A stretch of DNA of 12,649 nt, taken from positions 1-12,649 of the forward strand of contig DYNS01000040.1 of the NCBI GenBank assembly GCA_020720965.1. Direction: 5' to 3'. Positions 5,672 to 12,033 of this stretch are shown piece after piece. Position 1 is the first letter of the stretch, and every line of letters starts with the position of its first letter. Source of the DNA: Anaerolinea sp. (GTDB lineage Bacteria > Chloroflexota > Anaerolineae > Anaerolineales > Villigracilaceae). The notes under the pieces were generated by a model, which ran no database searches, was not told where the DNA came from, and saw nothing but the letters and a program-made list of their open reading frames with translations. Both the position numbers and the translations under genes were made by a program.

Positions 5672-7828
5672 CTAATGCTCCTCTCCAAACCCATACACGC
5701 CCATTTTGCTCTCCAAGCGAGAAAGCGGGCGTTTTTTACCAGTTTTTTCAATTTTGACCTTCACCCCGCCAAAAGCCAGGTCTCCGGCGGCATTGGTTTC
5801 GGCGCTGAACAAGAGCGCGGGATTCACGCCCCGATTCTCGGCGTAGCGCCCATAGGCGGTATGCCCCTGCCCAAACGGAATCGCCACCACGTCTGGACGA
5901 ATGGCAGGATACCGATAGACCGAAACTTCCACCTCCCCGGCAGGGGAAATCACCCGGACTACATCGTCATCCTCAATTCCGAGGTGATGGGCGGTTTCGG
6001 GGTTCATCTCCAGCCACGAGTTCCACATGACGGTTGTGGTAGGGTCGGCAATCTCTTGCAGCCAGGGCTTGTTCGCGCCCGCCTCCGCCAAAATGGGGGA
6101 GGGGTACACGTACAGGGAAAATTCCTCGTGTTCGCCTTCGGCGTGTGCAGCTTCCGGGGCGTGAAAGGTGAGTTTCTTTTCCAAAGCGCCTGCGGCAGAA
6201 GGCGCCGAAGCGGAAGAATCATTCTGCCACCAGCCGCCATACTGCTGAAACAGCGCCCAGAACGAGGGTAAATCTGCCGCGCTGTAAAAGCCGCCGGGGG
6301 CTTCCACCAGCGCCGCCACTTTGGACTGAAGGAACTCCACCTCATCCTTAAAGGGCAGGGCATCGCCTGCTGCCGCAATCAACACATCCGCCGTAGCGCG
6401 GGTGTTGTAGTAAGGTACAACCACCGGCTGCGACCCGGAAAGGGCAGATTGTCCCGCGCCGGTTTGCACCCGCTGATAGCCCCACGATTCCAGCCCGTGA
6501 TGGTCGGGGAAGATGTAATCGGCAGCGAGGGCGGTTTCATCGGGGAAGGTGGCAAAGGAGATGACCGTTTTTACCTTTTGCAGGGCGGCTTCCAAGCCCA
6601 GGGCGGCAGGCAACTCAAAGAGCGGGTTCACGCCATGCACCAGGAGAGTGTTCACCTCCCCGGCATTCATGCGCTTCACCAGGGCAGAGATTTCGGCGGC
6701 GCTTGCAGGGCGGTGATACGAATCGGCGAGGGGAGCGGCAGGGGTGTGGAAAACGCCGCCAGCCTTGCCCAGGTTATCTAGCAGGGCGTTAAGGGTCAGA
6801 ATCGCTTTTGCGGTTTCCAAACCTTCCGCTTGCGCCAAAGCCGCGCCGCCAGGGAGGATGACCGGGCGCTCGGCACGCAGCAACAGGGCGGCGAGGCGCT
6901 CAAACTGCTCCAGGGTCAGCCCGGAGGCTTCGGCGGCGGCGGCAAGGTCCACCATCTCGAAGGCGGCAGGTGCGACTCCAAATTTTTGTTCCGCAAATAG
7001 TTTACCCAGGGCAGAGACAACCAAACCCTCCGCCCCCGGCAGAAGGGGATACCACTCATCTGCTTTGGCAGCGGTCTCGCTCAGGCGAGGTTCCAACTGC
7101 ACAAAATGCCCGCGCACATCGCCCCGGCGCATCTGAGCGTAACCGCGTGTGTAAGCCACCGGCGAAAGCCAGGTTTCTAAAAAGTTTGCGCCAAAGGAAA
7201 TGACCAGGTCGGCGTTGGCAATGTCAAAAAAGAGCAAATCTGGCTTGCCAAACACGGCGCGGGAGGCTTCTCCGAGGGTGGCGCGGGCTTCAAACATGCT
7301 CAAAGCCCCAAAGCGCAAAGGCGAGGGAGCGCCCACTGCCTGGCATACATCCGTCACCAGGTCAAAGAGATGGTCGGAGGCTGTACCCAGCAAAAACTGA
7401 GTCCCTTGCGGGTCTTGCAGGGCTTTCTGCACGACTGCAATCGCGGCATCCCAATCCATTTCCGTCAGGGTTGCGTCTCCGCGGGCGTGTTGAGCGGGGA
7501 ACTGCACCCTATCCGGGTTATACATGCCGTGCAGGGTCGCCTGCCCACGCGCACAGGTCTTGCCCTGGTTGAGGGGGTGAAATTTGTTACCCTCGGCTTT
7601 AATCGCCCGCCCCTGATGGGTACGCAGAATAAGCCCACAACCGGCGGCGCACTCTCGGCAGGTTGTAGCGTAATAGGTGCTTTGACCGTTGTAGGTGTAC
7701 TCCGGCATCTTCGTGTACGGCTCACGAGTCACATAGCGCGAGGCGGGTCCGCAGCCTGTCAGCACGGTTGCCGCTGCGCCCGCGCCCATCACTTTAAGAA
7801 AATCGCGCCGGGTAAAAGAGTCTGTCAT
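5672..7828 (-). CDS. actB1: Alternative complex III subunit B, molybdopterin-oxidoreductase-like part (ActB1), Tat signal
   Basis: The 718-residue protein has the fold signature of molybdopterin oxidoreductases. In ACIII this domain has lost the Mo cofactor and acts structurally. A twin-arginine motif, TRRDFLK (6-12), is followed by a hydrophobic stretch and LTGC (23-26), a possible lipobox, so it may be a Tat-exported lipoprotein. Cys57, 60, 64 and 92 form C-x2-C-x3-C-x27-C, the canonical N-terminal [4Fe-4S] motif of this superfamily. The C-terminal part (about 600-690, NSWLEMNPETAHHLG onward) resembles the dinucleotide-binding domain. The start at 7828 is chosen over a GTG at 7894 because AAGGAAG precedes it and the Tat signal then begins the protein. 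The normal fusion with B2 is broken by a TAG stop and a 3-bp gap. Confidence 0.92.
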   Translation of the reverse strand: MTDSFTRRDFLKVMGAGAAATVLTGCGPASRYVTREPYTKMPEYTYNGQSTYYATTCRECAAGCGLILRTHQGRAIKAEGNKFHPLNQGKTCARGQATLHGMYNPDRVQFPAQHARGDATLTEMDWDAAIAVVQKALQDPQGTQFLLGTASDHLFDLVTDVCQAVGAPSPLRFGALSMFEARATLGEASRAVFGKPDLLFFDIANADLVISFGANFLETWLSPVAYTRGYAQMRRGDVRGHFVQLEPRLSETAAKADEWYPLLPGAEGLVVSALGKLFAEQKFGVAPAAFEMVDLAAAAEASGLTLEQFERLAALLLRAERPVILPGGAALAQAEGLETAKAILTLNALLDNLGKAGGVFHTPAAPLADSYHRPASAAEISALVKRMNAGEVNTLLVHGVNPLFELPAALGLEAALQKVKTVISFATFPDETALAADYIFPDHHGLESWGYQRVQTGAGQSALSGSQPVVVPYYNTRATADVLIAAAGDALPFKDEVEFLQSKVAALVEAPGGFYSAADLPSFWALFQQYGGWWQNDSSASAPSAAGALEKKLTFHAPEAAHAEGEHEEFSLYVYPSPILAEAGANKPWLQEIADPTTTVMWNSWLEMNPETAHHLGIEDDDVVRVISPAGEVEVSVYRYPAIRPDVVAIPFGQGHTAYGRYAENRGVNPALLFSAETNAAGDLAFGGVKVKIEKTGKKRPLSRLESKMGVYGFGEEH

Positions 7829-7845
7829 GCGTCTTCCTTTCCAAT

Positions 7846-7888
7846 TCGGTACTCGGTATGAGAGATTAGATACCGGAGATGAGAGATT
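7846..7888. repeat. Short degenerate repeats in the actA-actB1 gap
   Basis: On the plus strand ATGAGAGATT occurs at 7858-7867 and 7879-7888 (21-bp period). TCGGTA occurs at 7846-7851 and 7853-7858, and its inverse ATACCG at 7870-7875. The 80-bp gap is otherwise featureless apart from the actB1 ribosome site next to 7828. The style matches the repeats at 3381-3441. Confidence 0.6.
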
Positions 7889-7908
7889 CGTCACGTATCG
7901 CTTGCCAC

Positions 7909-8490
7909 TTAATAATGGCAGGTGGCGCAGTCTATCAACTTTGTGCGCTTCAGCGGGTCTTCCACCGAATTTTCCAGGTGGCAGTTAATGCACCAACCCA
8001 TATTCACTGTCTCTCCCACCGTTGCCACCGTCTTCTTGCTCATATCGCCATGGCAAGTCTCGCAGGCGAAACCGGCAGCAATGTGCGGGCGGTGATTGAA
8101 GTGAACATGGTCTGGAACCTGATACACCGGAACCCAGGGAATCGGCTCGTTCCGCTCCACATACCCGGCGAGTTTTTGCAACTCTGTGGGCCAAAGGTTC
8201 AACGCCACCGGCGCGGCAGGGTCGGAATACTTCCTCAACTGCCCATGACAAGCCCAACACTTCTGCTGGGTGGGCAACCCCGCCGAAGCCTGTCTCTGCG
8301 CCCCAGGGTGACAATACAAACACTGAATCTGCAAACCAACATGAATATTATGCGGAAACTGAATGGGCTGCTCCGGCGGAATCTGAGTCTGATACATCGC
8401 CCACGCTCCGCCGCTCAACAGCGCCAAAAAAGCAATCACCAGCAACAAAACAACTTCCTTCTTCTTCAATATCTCCAACAAATTCGCCAT
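7909..8490 (-). CDS. actA: Alternative complex III subunit ActA, pentaheme cytochrome c
   Basis: The 193-residue protein has an N-terminal membrane anchor (about 12-30) and five heme-binding CxxCH motifs at 57-61, 78-82, 143-147, 167-171 and 188-192. Further His residues (47, 50, 128, 130, 133, 136) can serve as distal ligands. The heme spacing fits the multiheme c7/c3-like domain of ActA, which is pentaheme in characterised Chloroflexota and Rhodothermus complexes. ActA stacks on ActB and carries electrons out of the Fe-S chain. The start has GGAG about 8 nt upstream. The last heme motif ends one residue before the stop, as expected for a complete protein. Confidence 0.93.
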   Translation of the reverse strand: MANLLEILKKKEVVLLLVIAFLALLSGGAWAMYQTQIPPEQPIQFPHNIHVGLQIQCLYCHPGAQRQASAGLPTQQKCWACHGQLRKYSDPAAPVALNLWPTELQKLAGYVERNEPIPWVPVYQVPDHVHFNHRPHIAAGFACETCHGDMSKKTVATVGETVNMGWCINCHLENSVEDPLKRTKLIDCATCHY

Positions 8491-8529
8491 GCTTCACTCC
8501 ATCCGGTGAAAAGAATATGCCTCAACAAA

Positions 8530-9489
8530 CTACTTGCGGCGGCGAAAGACCCACACCACCACAAAACCGAGCGCCACAAAACCAAGTAAAAAGAAAGCAC
8601 TCACGCCCAAAGTTCCCAATGCGGCGGCAATACCGGTAAGAATTCCCCCCGCCACGCCCCCGGCAGGCTCTCCCACCGGCGCAGCAGAAGCAGAACCAGC
8701 CCCGGCGTTACCCACCTGGGCTTGCTCTGCCCCGGTGACGAAATTCGCCTGCACATAACCCAACACATCTGCCCCATCCCGGTTACTCCAGCCCATGTCA
8801 CGCCCAATCGGCATGGATGTCCCCGCCACCCCAAAACGGGTACGATGCAAAAAGCGATACGGGTCCCGCGCCGCAATCGTCCCCAAATACTCATCCACTC
8901 CCTCACTGCGGAAAACAATTGTCTTCCCATCCGTTCCATGACAAGCCGCGCAAACCGAAGAATACAACTTCTCGCCATTCTTCAAATTCGCATCCCGCAC
9001 CCGCAGAGTCACCGGGTCAATAAAAGCGTCTGCATCCAGCAGCCCATCCTTAAGAAAAGCCGCCAACTGCTTCATACTCGACTCGTCCAAATACGCCGAG
9101 AAGTCGTGCGAGGGGTCCTTGGAACCCTGTAAATGCCCCACAATCTCCTCCGCAGAAAGGTCATCCGCCAGGGTAATGACACCAGGGAAGCCGGTGAAAT
9201 GCGACCCCGCCGCATACGCCCCAGCAGAACCCTTGTAATCCCAACCATGACACTCAGCGCAGCGCCAGGTCTCCGCCCCAGAGCGGGTATTGCTCGTCTG
9301 CCTCTCCCAAATAGGATGGTTTCCCTCCGGCGCAGGCACATTCAAAGCGGCAAACCACTTGTCATACAAGCGTCCCCCCGCCGTCACATCGTCAGACTGG
9401 GCGGCTTTCATCCCATACACGGACGTAACGCTAAGACCAAAAATGAGAATTGCGCCCATCAAAATAAAGGCGCGAAAGACGGAACGCAT
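8530..9489 (-). CDS. Diheme cytochrome c with C-terminal membrane anchor, first gene of the act operon
   Basis: The 319-residue protein has a signal peptide or helix (about 5-26) and two cytochrome c domains. The first has CAECH at 77-81. The second has CAACH at 180-184 with Met226 in GTSMPIG as the likely distal ligand. A Gly/Ala/Pro-rich linker (about 255-285) leads to a C-terminal helix (about 286-314) and an RRRK stop-transfer end. GAGGTG lies just before the ATG, and the act promoter lies upstream. It is not one of the standard ActA-G subunits as I know them. It may be an electron acceptor or an extra subunit of the complex. A GANTC site directly abuts the start codon. Confidence 0.85.
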   Translation of the reverse strand: MRSVFRAFILMGAILIFGLSVTSVYGMKAAQSDDVTAGGRLYDKWFAALNVPAPEGNHPIWERQTSNTRSGAETWRCAECHGWDYKGSAGAYAAGSHFTGFPGVITLADDLSAEEIVGHLQGSKDPSHDFSAYLDESSMKQLAAFLKDGLLDADAFIDPVTLRVRDANLKNGEKLYSSVCAACHGTDGKTIVFRSEGVDEYLGTIAARDPYRFLHRTRFGVAGTSMPIGRDMGWSNRDGADVLGYVQANFVTGAEQAQVGNAGAGSASAAPVGEPAGGVAGGILTGIAAALGTLGVSAFFLLGFVALGFVVVWVFRRRK

Positions 9490-9532
9490 GATTCACCTCG
9501 TTATCAGGATTTTTTAAGGAATATCTCAAAAA

Positions 9533-9561
9533 ATTATACATGACATCTTAAAATTTGATAA
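9533..9561 (-). promoter_or_regulatory. Predicted sigma-70-type promoter of the act operon
   Basis: On the minus strand TTATCA (9561-9556) and a perfect TATAAT (9538-9533) are separated by 17 nt in an AT-rich stretch. Transcription would start near 9526, leaving a leader of about 37 nt before the ATG at 9489. The -10 hexamer is exact and the -35 hexamer matches at four of six positions. Confidence 0.6.
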
Positions 9562-9564
9562 GAA

Positions 9565-9591
9565 TTGTCCGCTTTATACGCATGTTATACT
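9565..9591 (+). promoter_or_regulatory. Predicted promoter for the small membrane protein gene
   Basis: TATACT (9586-9591) is preceded by TGT, making an extended -10 element. A weak -35 candidate, TTGTCC (9565-9570), lies 15 nt upstream. The promoter diverges from the act promoter, only about 25-50 bp away, so a regulator binding here could affect both. Confidence 0.45.
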
Positions 9592-9592
9592 G

Positions 9593-9611
9593 GGGTGAAA
9601 CTTTATCACCC
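9593..9611. promoter_or_regulatory. Inverted repeat at the predicted transcription start (possible operator)
   Basis: GGGTGA (9593-9598) and TCACCC (9606-9611) are perfect inverted copies around 7 nt. They sit just downstream of the extended -10 at 9586-9591, where a repressor would block initiation, or the RNA could form a 5' hairpin. No known operator is recognised. Confidence 0.35.
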
Positions 9612-9631
9612 GTTTTGATGAAACCGGACTC

Positions 9632-9871
9632 ATGAAGACAAACCTCCACCCCTTTGGCATCTTCCTGCTCATCCTGCTCACCCTGCTGGTCAGCGCCTCC
9701 GTTTTCTCCCCCTCTGCCCCCCCTCAGGAAAGCGCCCCAACCCTCACCCCCGCCGCCGAAAGCGCCACACCCCCAGGGATGATGGATGGCATTGCCTCCT
9801 GGGGCATCATCATCTTTGGCATCGTCCTGCTCCCCGCCCTGCTTGCCCTGAGGCGCAGCGCCAAACCCTAA
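9632..9871 (+). CDS. Small two-helix membrane protein of unknown function
   Basis: The 79-residue protein has a hydrophobic helix at about residues 8-25, a Pro/Ala/Thr/Glu-rich loop (about 27-49, rich in SAPP and TPAA) and a second helix at about 54-72 ending in RRSAK. The arrangement suggests either two membrane passes or a cleaved signal peptide plus a C-terminal anchor. The ribosome site is weak (CCGGAC). Support comes from the promoter upstream, the coherent hydrophobic pattern and the lack of any competing frame. It lies alone between the divergent act promoter and the znuA promoter. I do not recognise a family. Confidence 0.6.
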   Translation: MKTNLHPFGIFLLILLTLLVSASVFSPSAPPQESAPTLTPAAESATPPGMMDGIASWGIIIFGIVLLPALLALRRSAKP

Positions 9872-9889
9872 AGAAACCCGCTCCAACGC

Positions 9890-9917
9890 TTGACATTTCT
9901 GTCACTCCCTGTAAAAT
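9890..9917 (+). promoter_or_regulatory. Predicted promoter of the znuA-HAD operon
   Basis: A perfect -35 element TTGACA (9890-9895) and TAAAAT (9912-9917) are spaced by 16 nt. The expected start point near 9923 falls inside the Zur-like palindrome at 9917-9931, leaving a leader of about 50 nt. Confidence 0.7.
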
Positions 9918-9931
9918 GATAACGATTTTCA
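9917..9931. promoter_or_regulatory. Zur-like operator over the znuA start site
   Basis: TGATAACGATTTTCA is a 7-1-7 imperfect palindrome very close to the TGAAAATGATTTTCA-type Zur box known from Actinobacteria. It overlaps the -10 element and the predicted start point of a zinc-binding-protein gene, the right place for a zinc-dependent repressor. Other Fur-family boxes (Fur, Mur) look similar; the downstream gene favours Zur. Confidence 0.65.
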
Positions 9932-9971
9932 ATAACAATCCGCTTTGGCGGAAAAAAACAGGAGACAGTAA

Positions 9972-10928
9972 ATGAAAGTGAATTTCAGTTCCATTTTTGC
10001 AACTCTCGCGGCTCTCGCCCTCAGCCTATCGGCTTGCGGCACGGCTGCCCCCGCCCCCAGCGGCAAGTTACAAGTCCTCGCCAGCAGCACCATCCTGGCA
10101 GACCTGGCTCGCCAGGTGGCAGGAGACCGCGCCGAGGTTAGCACCCTTCTGCCCGTTGGCACAGACCCACATGCTTACGAAGCCGTCCCCTCCGATGTGG
10201 CAAAAATCGCCGCCAGCCAGGTTCTCCTCATCAACGGGTTGGAGTATGAGCATTTTCTGGAAAGCCTGCTGGAAAACGCAGATGGCGAACGGCTCACCAT
10301 CATCGCCACCCAGGGTTTGACCCCCCACGAAATGGAAGAAGAGCACGAGGCAGGCGAACATGCAGAGGGGGAAGAACATGCCCACGAAGCGGGCGACCCT
10401 CACATGTGGCTGGACCCTAATCTCGTCATCACCTACATCGAAAACATTCGCGCCGGGCTTACCCAGGCAGACCCGGCAGGGGCAGAGACTTACCGCGCCA
10501 ACGCCCAAGCCTACACCGCCGAACTAAAAGAGCTGGATGTCTGGATAAGCGCCCAGGTGAGCGGCATCCCTGCCGAGCGCAGGCTGCTTGTGACCAATCA
10601 CGAGGCAATGGGTTATTTTGCGGAGCGTTACGGATTCACCATTGTCGGGGCGGTCATCCCCTCTCTCAGTAGCGGGGCTGCCCCCTCCGCCCAGCAAATG
10701 ACCGAGCTGGTGAATCAGATAAACGCCAGCGGCGCTCCCGCCATCTTTCTGGGAGAGGTGGAAAACCCCAACCTGGCAGCCCAAATTGGGCAGGAAACCG
10801 GCGCAACCGTTGTGCAAGGGCTATATTTGGAAACTCTGACCAATGGCGAACCGGCGGGCAATTACCTGGCGTTGATGAAGTACAATGTCGAACTCATCTT
10901 AAACGCCTTGCGCCCGGAGACTCAGTGA
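9972..10928 (+). CDS. znuA: Zinc ABC transporter substrate-binding lipoprotein, ZnuA/TroA-like
   Basis: The 318-residue protein has a lipoprotein signal with lipobox LSAC (Cys22) and would sit on the outer face of the membrane to capture Zn(II). Likely metal ligands are His67 (DPHAYE), His144 (DPHMW), His210 (TNHEA) and a Glu at 262 or 264. A His/Glu-rich loop at about 119-141, containing five His, precedes DPHMW; such loops are typical of zinc rather than manganese binding proteins. GGAG lies about 8 nt before the ATG. Upstream are a strong promoter and a Zur-like box. No permease or ATPase gene follows; instead the stop overlaps the HAD gene start. The transporter partners must lie elsewhere. 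Confidence 0.9.
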   Translation: MKVNFSSIFATLAALALSLSACGTAAPAPSGKLQVLASSTILADLARQVAGDRAEVSTLLPVGTDPHAYEAVPSDVAKIAASQVLLINGLEYEHFLESLLENADGERLTIIATQGLTPHEMEEEHEAGEHAEGEEHAHEAGDPHMWLDPNLVITYIENIRAGLTQADPAGAETYRANAQAYTAELKELDVWISAQVSGIPAERRLLVTNHEAMGYFAERYGFTIVGAVIPSLSSGAAPSAQQMTELVNQINASGAPAIFLGEVENPNLAAQIGQETGATVVQGLYLETLTNGEPAGNYLALMKYNVELILNALRPETQ

Positions 10929-11584
10929 TAAAAGCCCTGATTTTTGACTTTGACGGACTAATCCTCGATACCGAAACCCCCGAATTGCTTGCCCTGCAAG
11001 AAGCCTACGCCCTTTACGGGCAAACCCTTACCGCAGAACTGTACGGGAGGGCAGTTGGCTCAGAATATGGCAAAGGCTTCGAGCCGCTTTCTTACCTGCG
11101 CGGGATGGCGAATCAGAACATCGAAGCCGATGCGTTTTGGGCGCAGGTAAATGCCCGCCGCATGGCAAGGATTGAGCAAAACACCTTGCTGCCGGGGGTG
11201 CTTGCCACCCTGCAAGATGCCCGGCGGCTGGGTTTGCGCCTGGCAGTTGCATCCAGTTCCCCGCACGCCTGGGTGGAAGGTCACTTGCGCCGCCTGGAGA
11301 TTCATTCCTACTTTGAAGCCATTTGCTGCCGGGAAGACGTGCCGCAGATTAAACCCGCGCCCGATTTGTTTTTGGCGGCGCTGCGGGCGCTGAACCTGCC
11401 CCCGGAAGAATCCCTGGCGCTGGAAGATTCCCCTAACGGGGCGTTGGCGGCGCAAAAAGCGGGAATGCGGGTTGTGGTCGTTCCCAACCCGGTAACCGAG
11501 AACCTCGCCTTTGCCGGGTCGCCGTTTCGCATTCCATCCCTGGCGGAAGTGGGACTGGAAGACCTGCTGAAGAGGCTATCGTAG
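10925..11584 (+). CDS. HAD-superfamily phosphatase (beta-phosphoglucomutase/CbbY-like, subfamily IA)
   Basis: The 219-residue protein has all four HAD motifs: DFDGLILDTE with nucleophile Asp8 and acid/base Asp10, Ser110-Ser112 in VASSS, Lys143 in IKPAPD, and LEDSPNG with Glu167 and Asp168. A helical cap domain lies at about residues 16-85. Such enzymes hydrolyse or isomerise small phosphorylated metabolites; the substrate cannot be told from sequence. The GTG start overlaps the znuA stop (GTGA) and GGAGA lies just before it, so it is co-translated with znuA. A link to zinc is not obvious. GANTC lies 1 nt before the start codon. Confidence 0.9.
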   Translation: MIKALIFDFDGLILDTETPELLALQEAYALYGQTLTAELYGRAVGSEYGKGFEPLSYLRGMANQNIEADAFWAQVNARRMARIEQNTLLPGVLATLQDARRLGLRLAVASSSPHAWVEGHLRRLEIHSYFEAICCREDVPQIKPAPDLFLAALRALNLPPEESLALEDSPNGALAAQKAGMRVVVVPNPVTENLAFAGSPFRIPSLAEVGLEDLLKRLS

Positions 11585-11683
11585 GGTAAACGTGGGTTAT
11601 TTGTCGGCTTTGCGTCCAGCAGGGCGCGGGCAGGTTTGGTATATTGAAGGGGCAGAGTGTTTTCTCTTCTCCTCCTTCTGTAA

Positions 11684-11712
11684 GAGAGCCAGGGTCGGCG
11701 TCCCTGGCTCTC
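11684..11712. terminator. Perfect 11-bp hairpin between convergent HAD and azlD genes
   Basis: GAGAGCCAGGG (11684-11694) and its exact inverse (11702-11712) surround a 7-nt loop. It lies 6 bp from the azlD stop codon and about 100 bp after the HAD gene, a good place for a two-way terminator. Neither side carries a true T-run (plus strand GAACATTT, minus strand TTACAGAAGG), so termination is inferred from position and stem strength. The rest of the 134-bp gap holds a pyrimidine-rich run (about 11659-11679) and no gene. Confidence 0.5.
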
Positions 11713-11718
11713 GAACAT

Positions 11719-12033
11719 TTAAGCCCAAAAACTGAGCAGCCAAAAAACCGCCATGCCCGCCAAAATGGTGTAAATGACATTTTTGGTGCGGTAAGCAACC
11801 AGGGTGGCAGCCAAACCTGCCAGCAGGCGGGGGTTTGCCAGGCTGAGGGCAAGAGTCCCGTTGCTGTAACCCAGTTCCGGGGCGATGATGGCGCTGAGGG
11901 CGGCAATCGGCACCAGGCGCAGGGCGCGTTGAAAAGCGGCGGGAAGTTGAATCCTGCCCATCAACAGGATAAAAGAGAGGCGGGTGAGGAAGGTAAGCAG
12001 CCCCAAGCCTAGCATCAGAATCCAAAGGTTCAT
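11719..12033 (-). CDS. azlD: AzlD-like small subunit of a branched-chain amino acid exporter
   Basis: The 104-residue protein is nearly all membrane helix (about four segments) and matches the AzlD/YgaH family, which pairs with AzlC/YgaZ to export valine and related amino acids. Typical features are the N-terminal TFLTRLSFILL segment and a central FQRALRLVPIAALSAIIAPEL. The start at 12033 is chosen because GGAGGA precedes it, the ATG overlaps the azlC stop (ATGA), and the length then fits the family. A longer reading upstream would be non-hydrophobic and Arg/His-rich. GANTC occurs 8 nt after the start codon. Confidence 0.88.
   Translation of the reverse strand: MNLWILMLGLGLLTFLTRLSFILLMGRIQLPAAFQRALRLVPIAALSAIIAPELGYSNGTLALSLANPRLLAGLAATLVAYRTKNVIYTILAGMAVFWLLSFWA

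Noticed and set aside
4985..6271. Long open frame (428 codons) on the plus strand opposite actB2 and actB1
   Set aside because: The translation is low-complexity, lacks domain features and ribosome site, and lies opposite two clearly real genes in GC-biased DNA; it is a shadow frame.
7829..7894. GTG start at 7894 extending ActB1 by 22 residues
   Set aside because: The extension runs through the repeat-filled gap and would bury the Tat signal; the ATG at 7828 has a good ribosome site.
5672..9489. Whether the operon is a polysulfide, nitrite (Nrf) or formate-type molybdoenzyme rather than ACIII
   Set aside because: The pentaheme ActA, DUF3341 ActD, monoheme ActE and the CxGTRYC [3Fe-4S] motif together fit ACIII; the other systems lack this set.
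9939..9952. Small hairpin TCCGC-TTTG-GCGGA in the znuA leader, followed by an A-run
   Set aside because: Only five base pairs and followed by A not T on the sense strand; not enough for a terminator or riboswitch.
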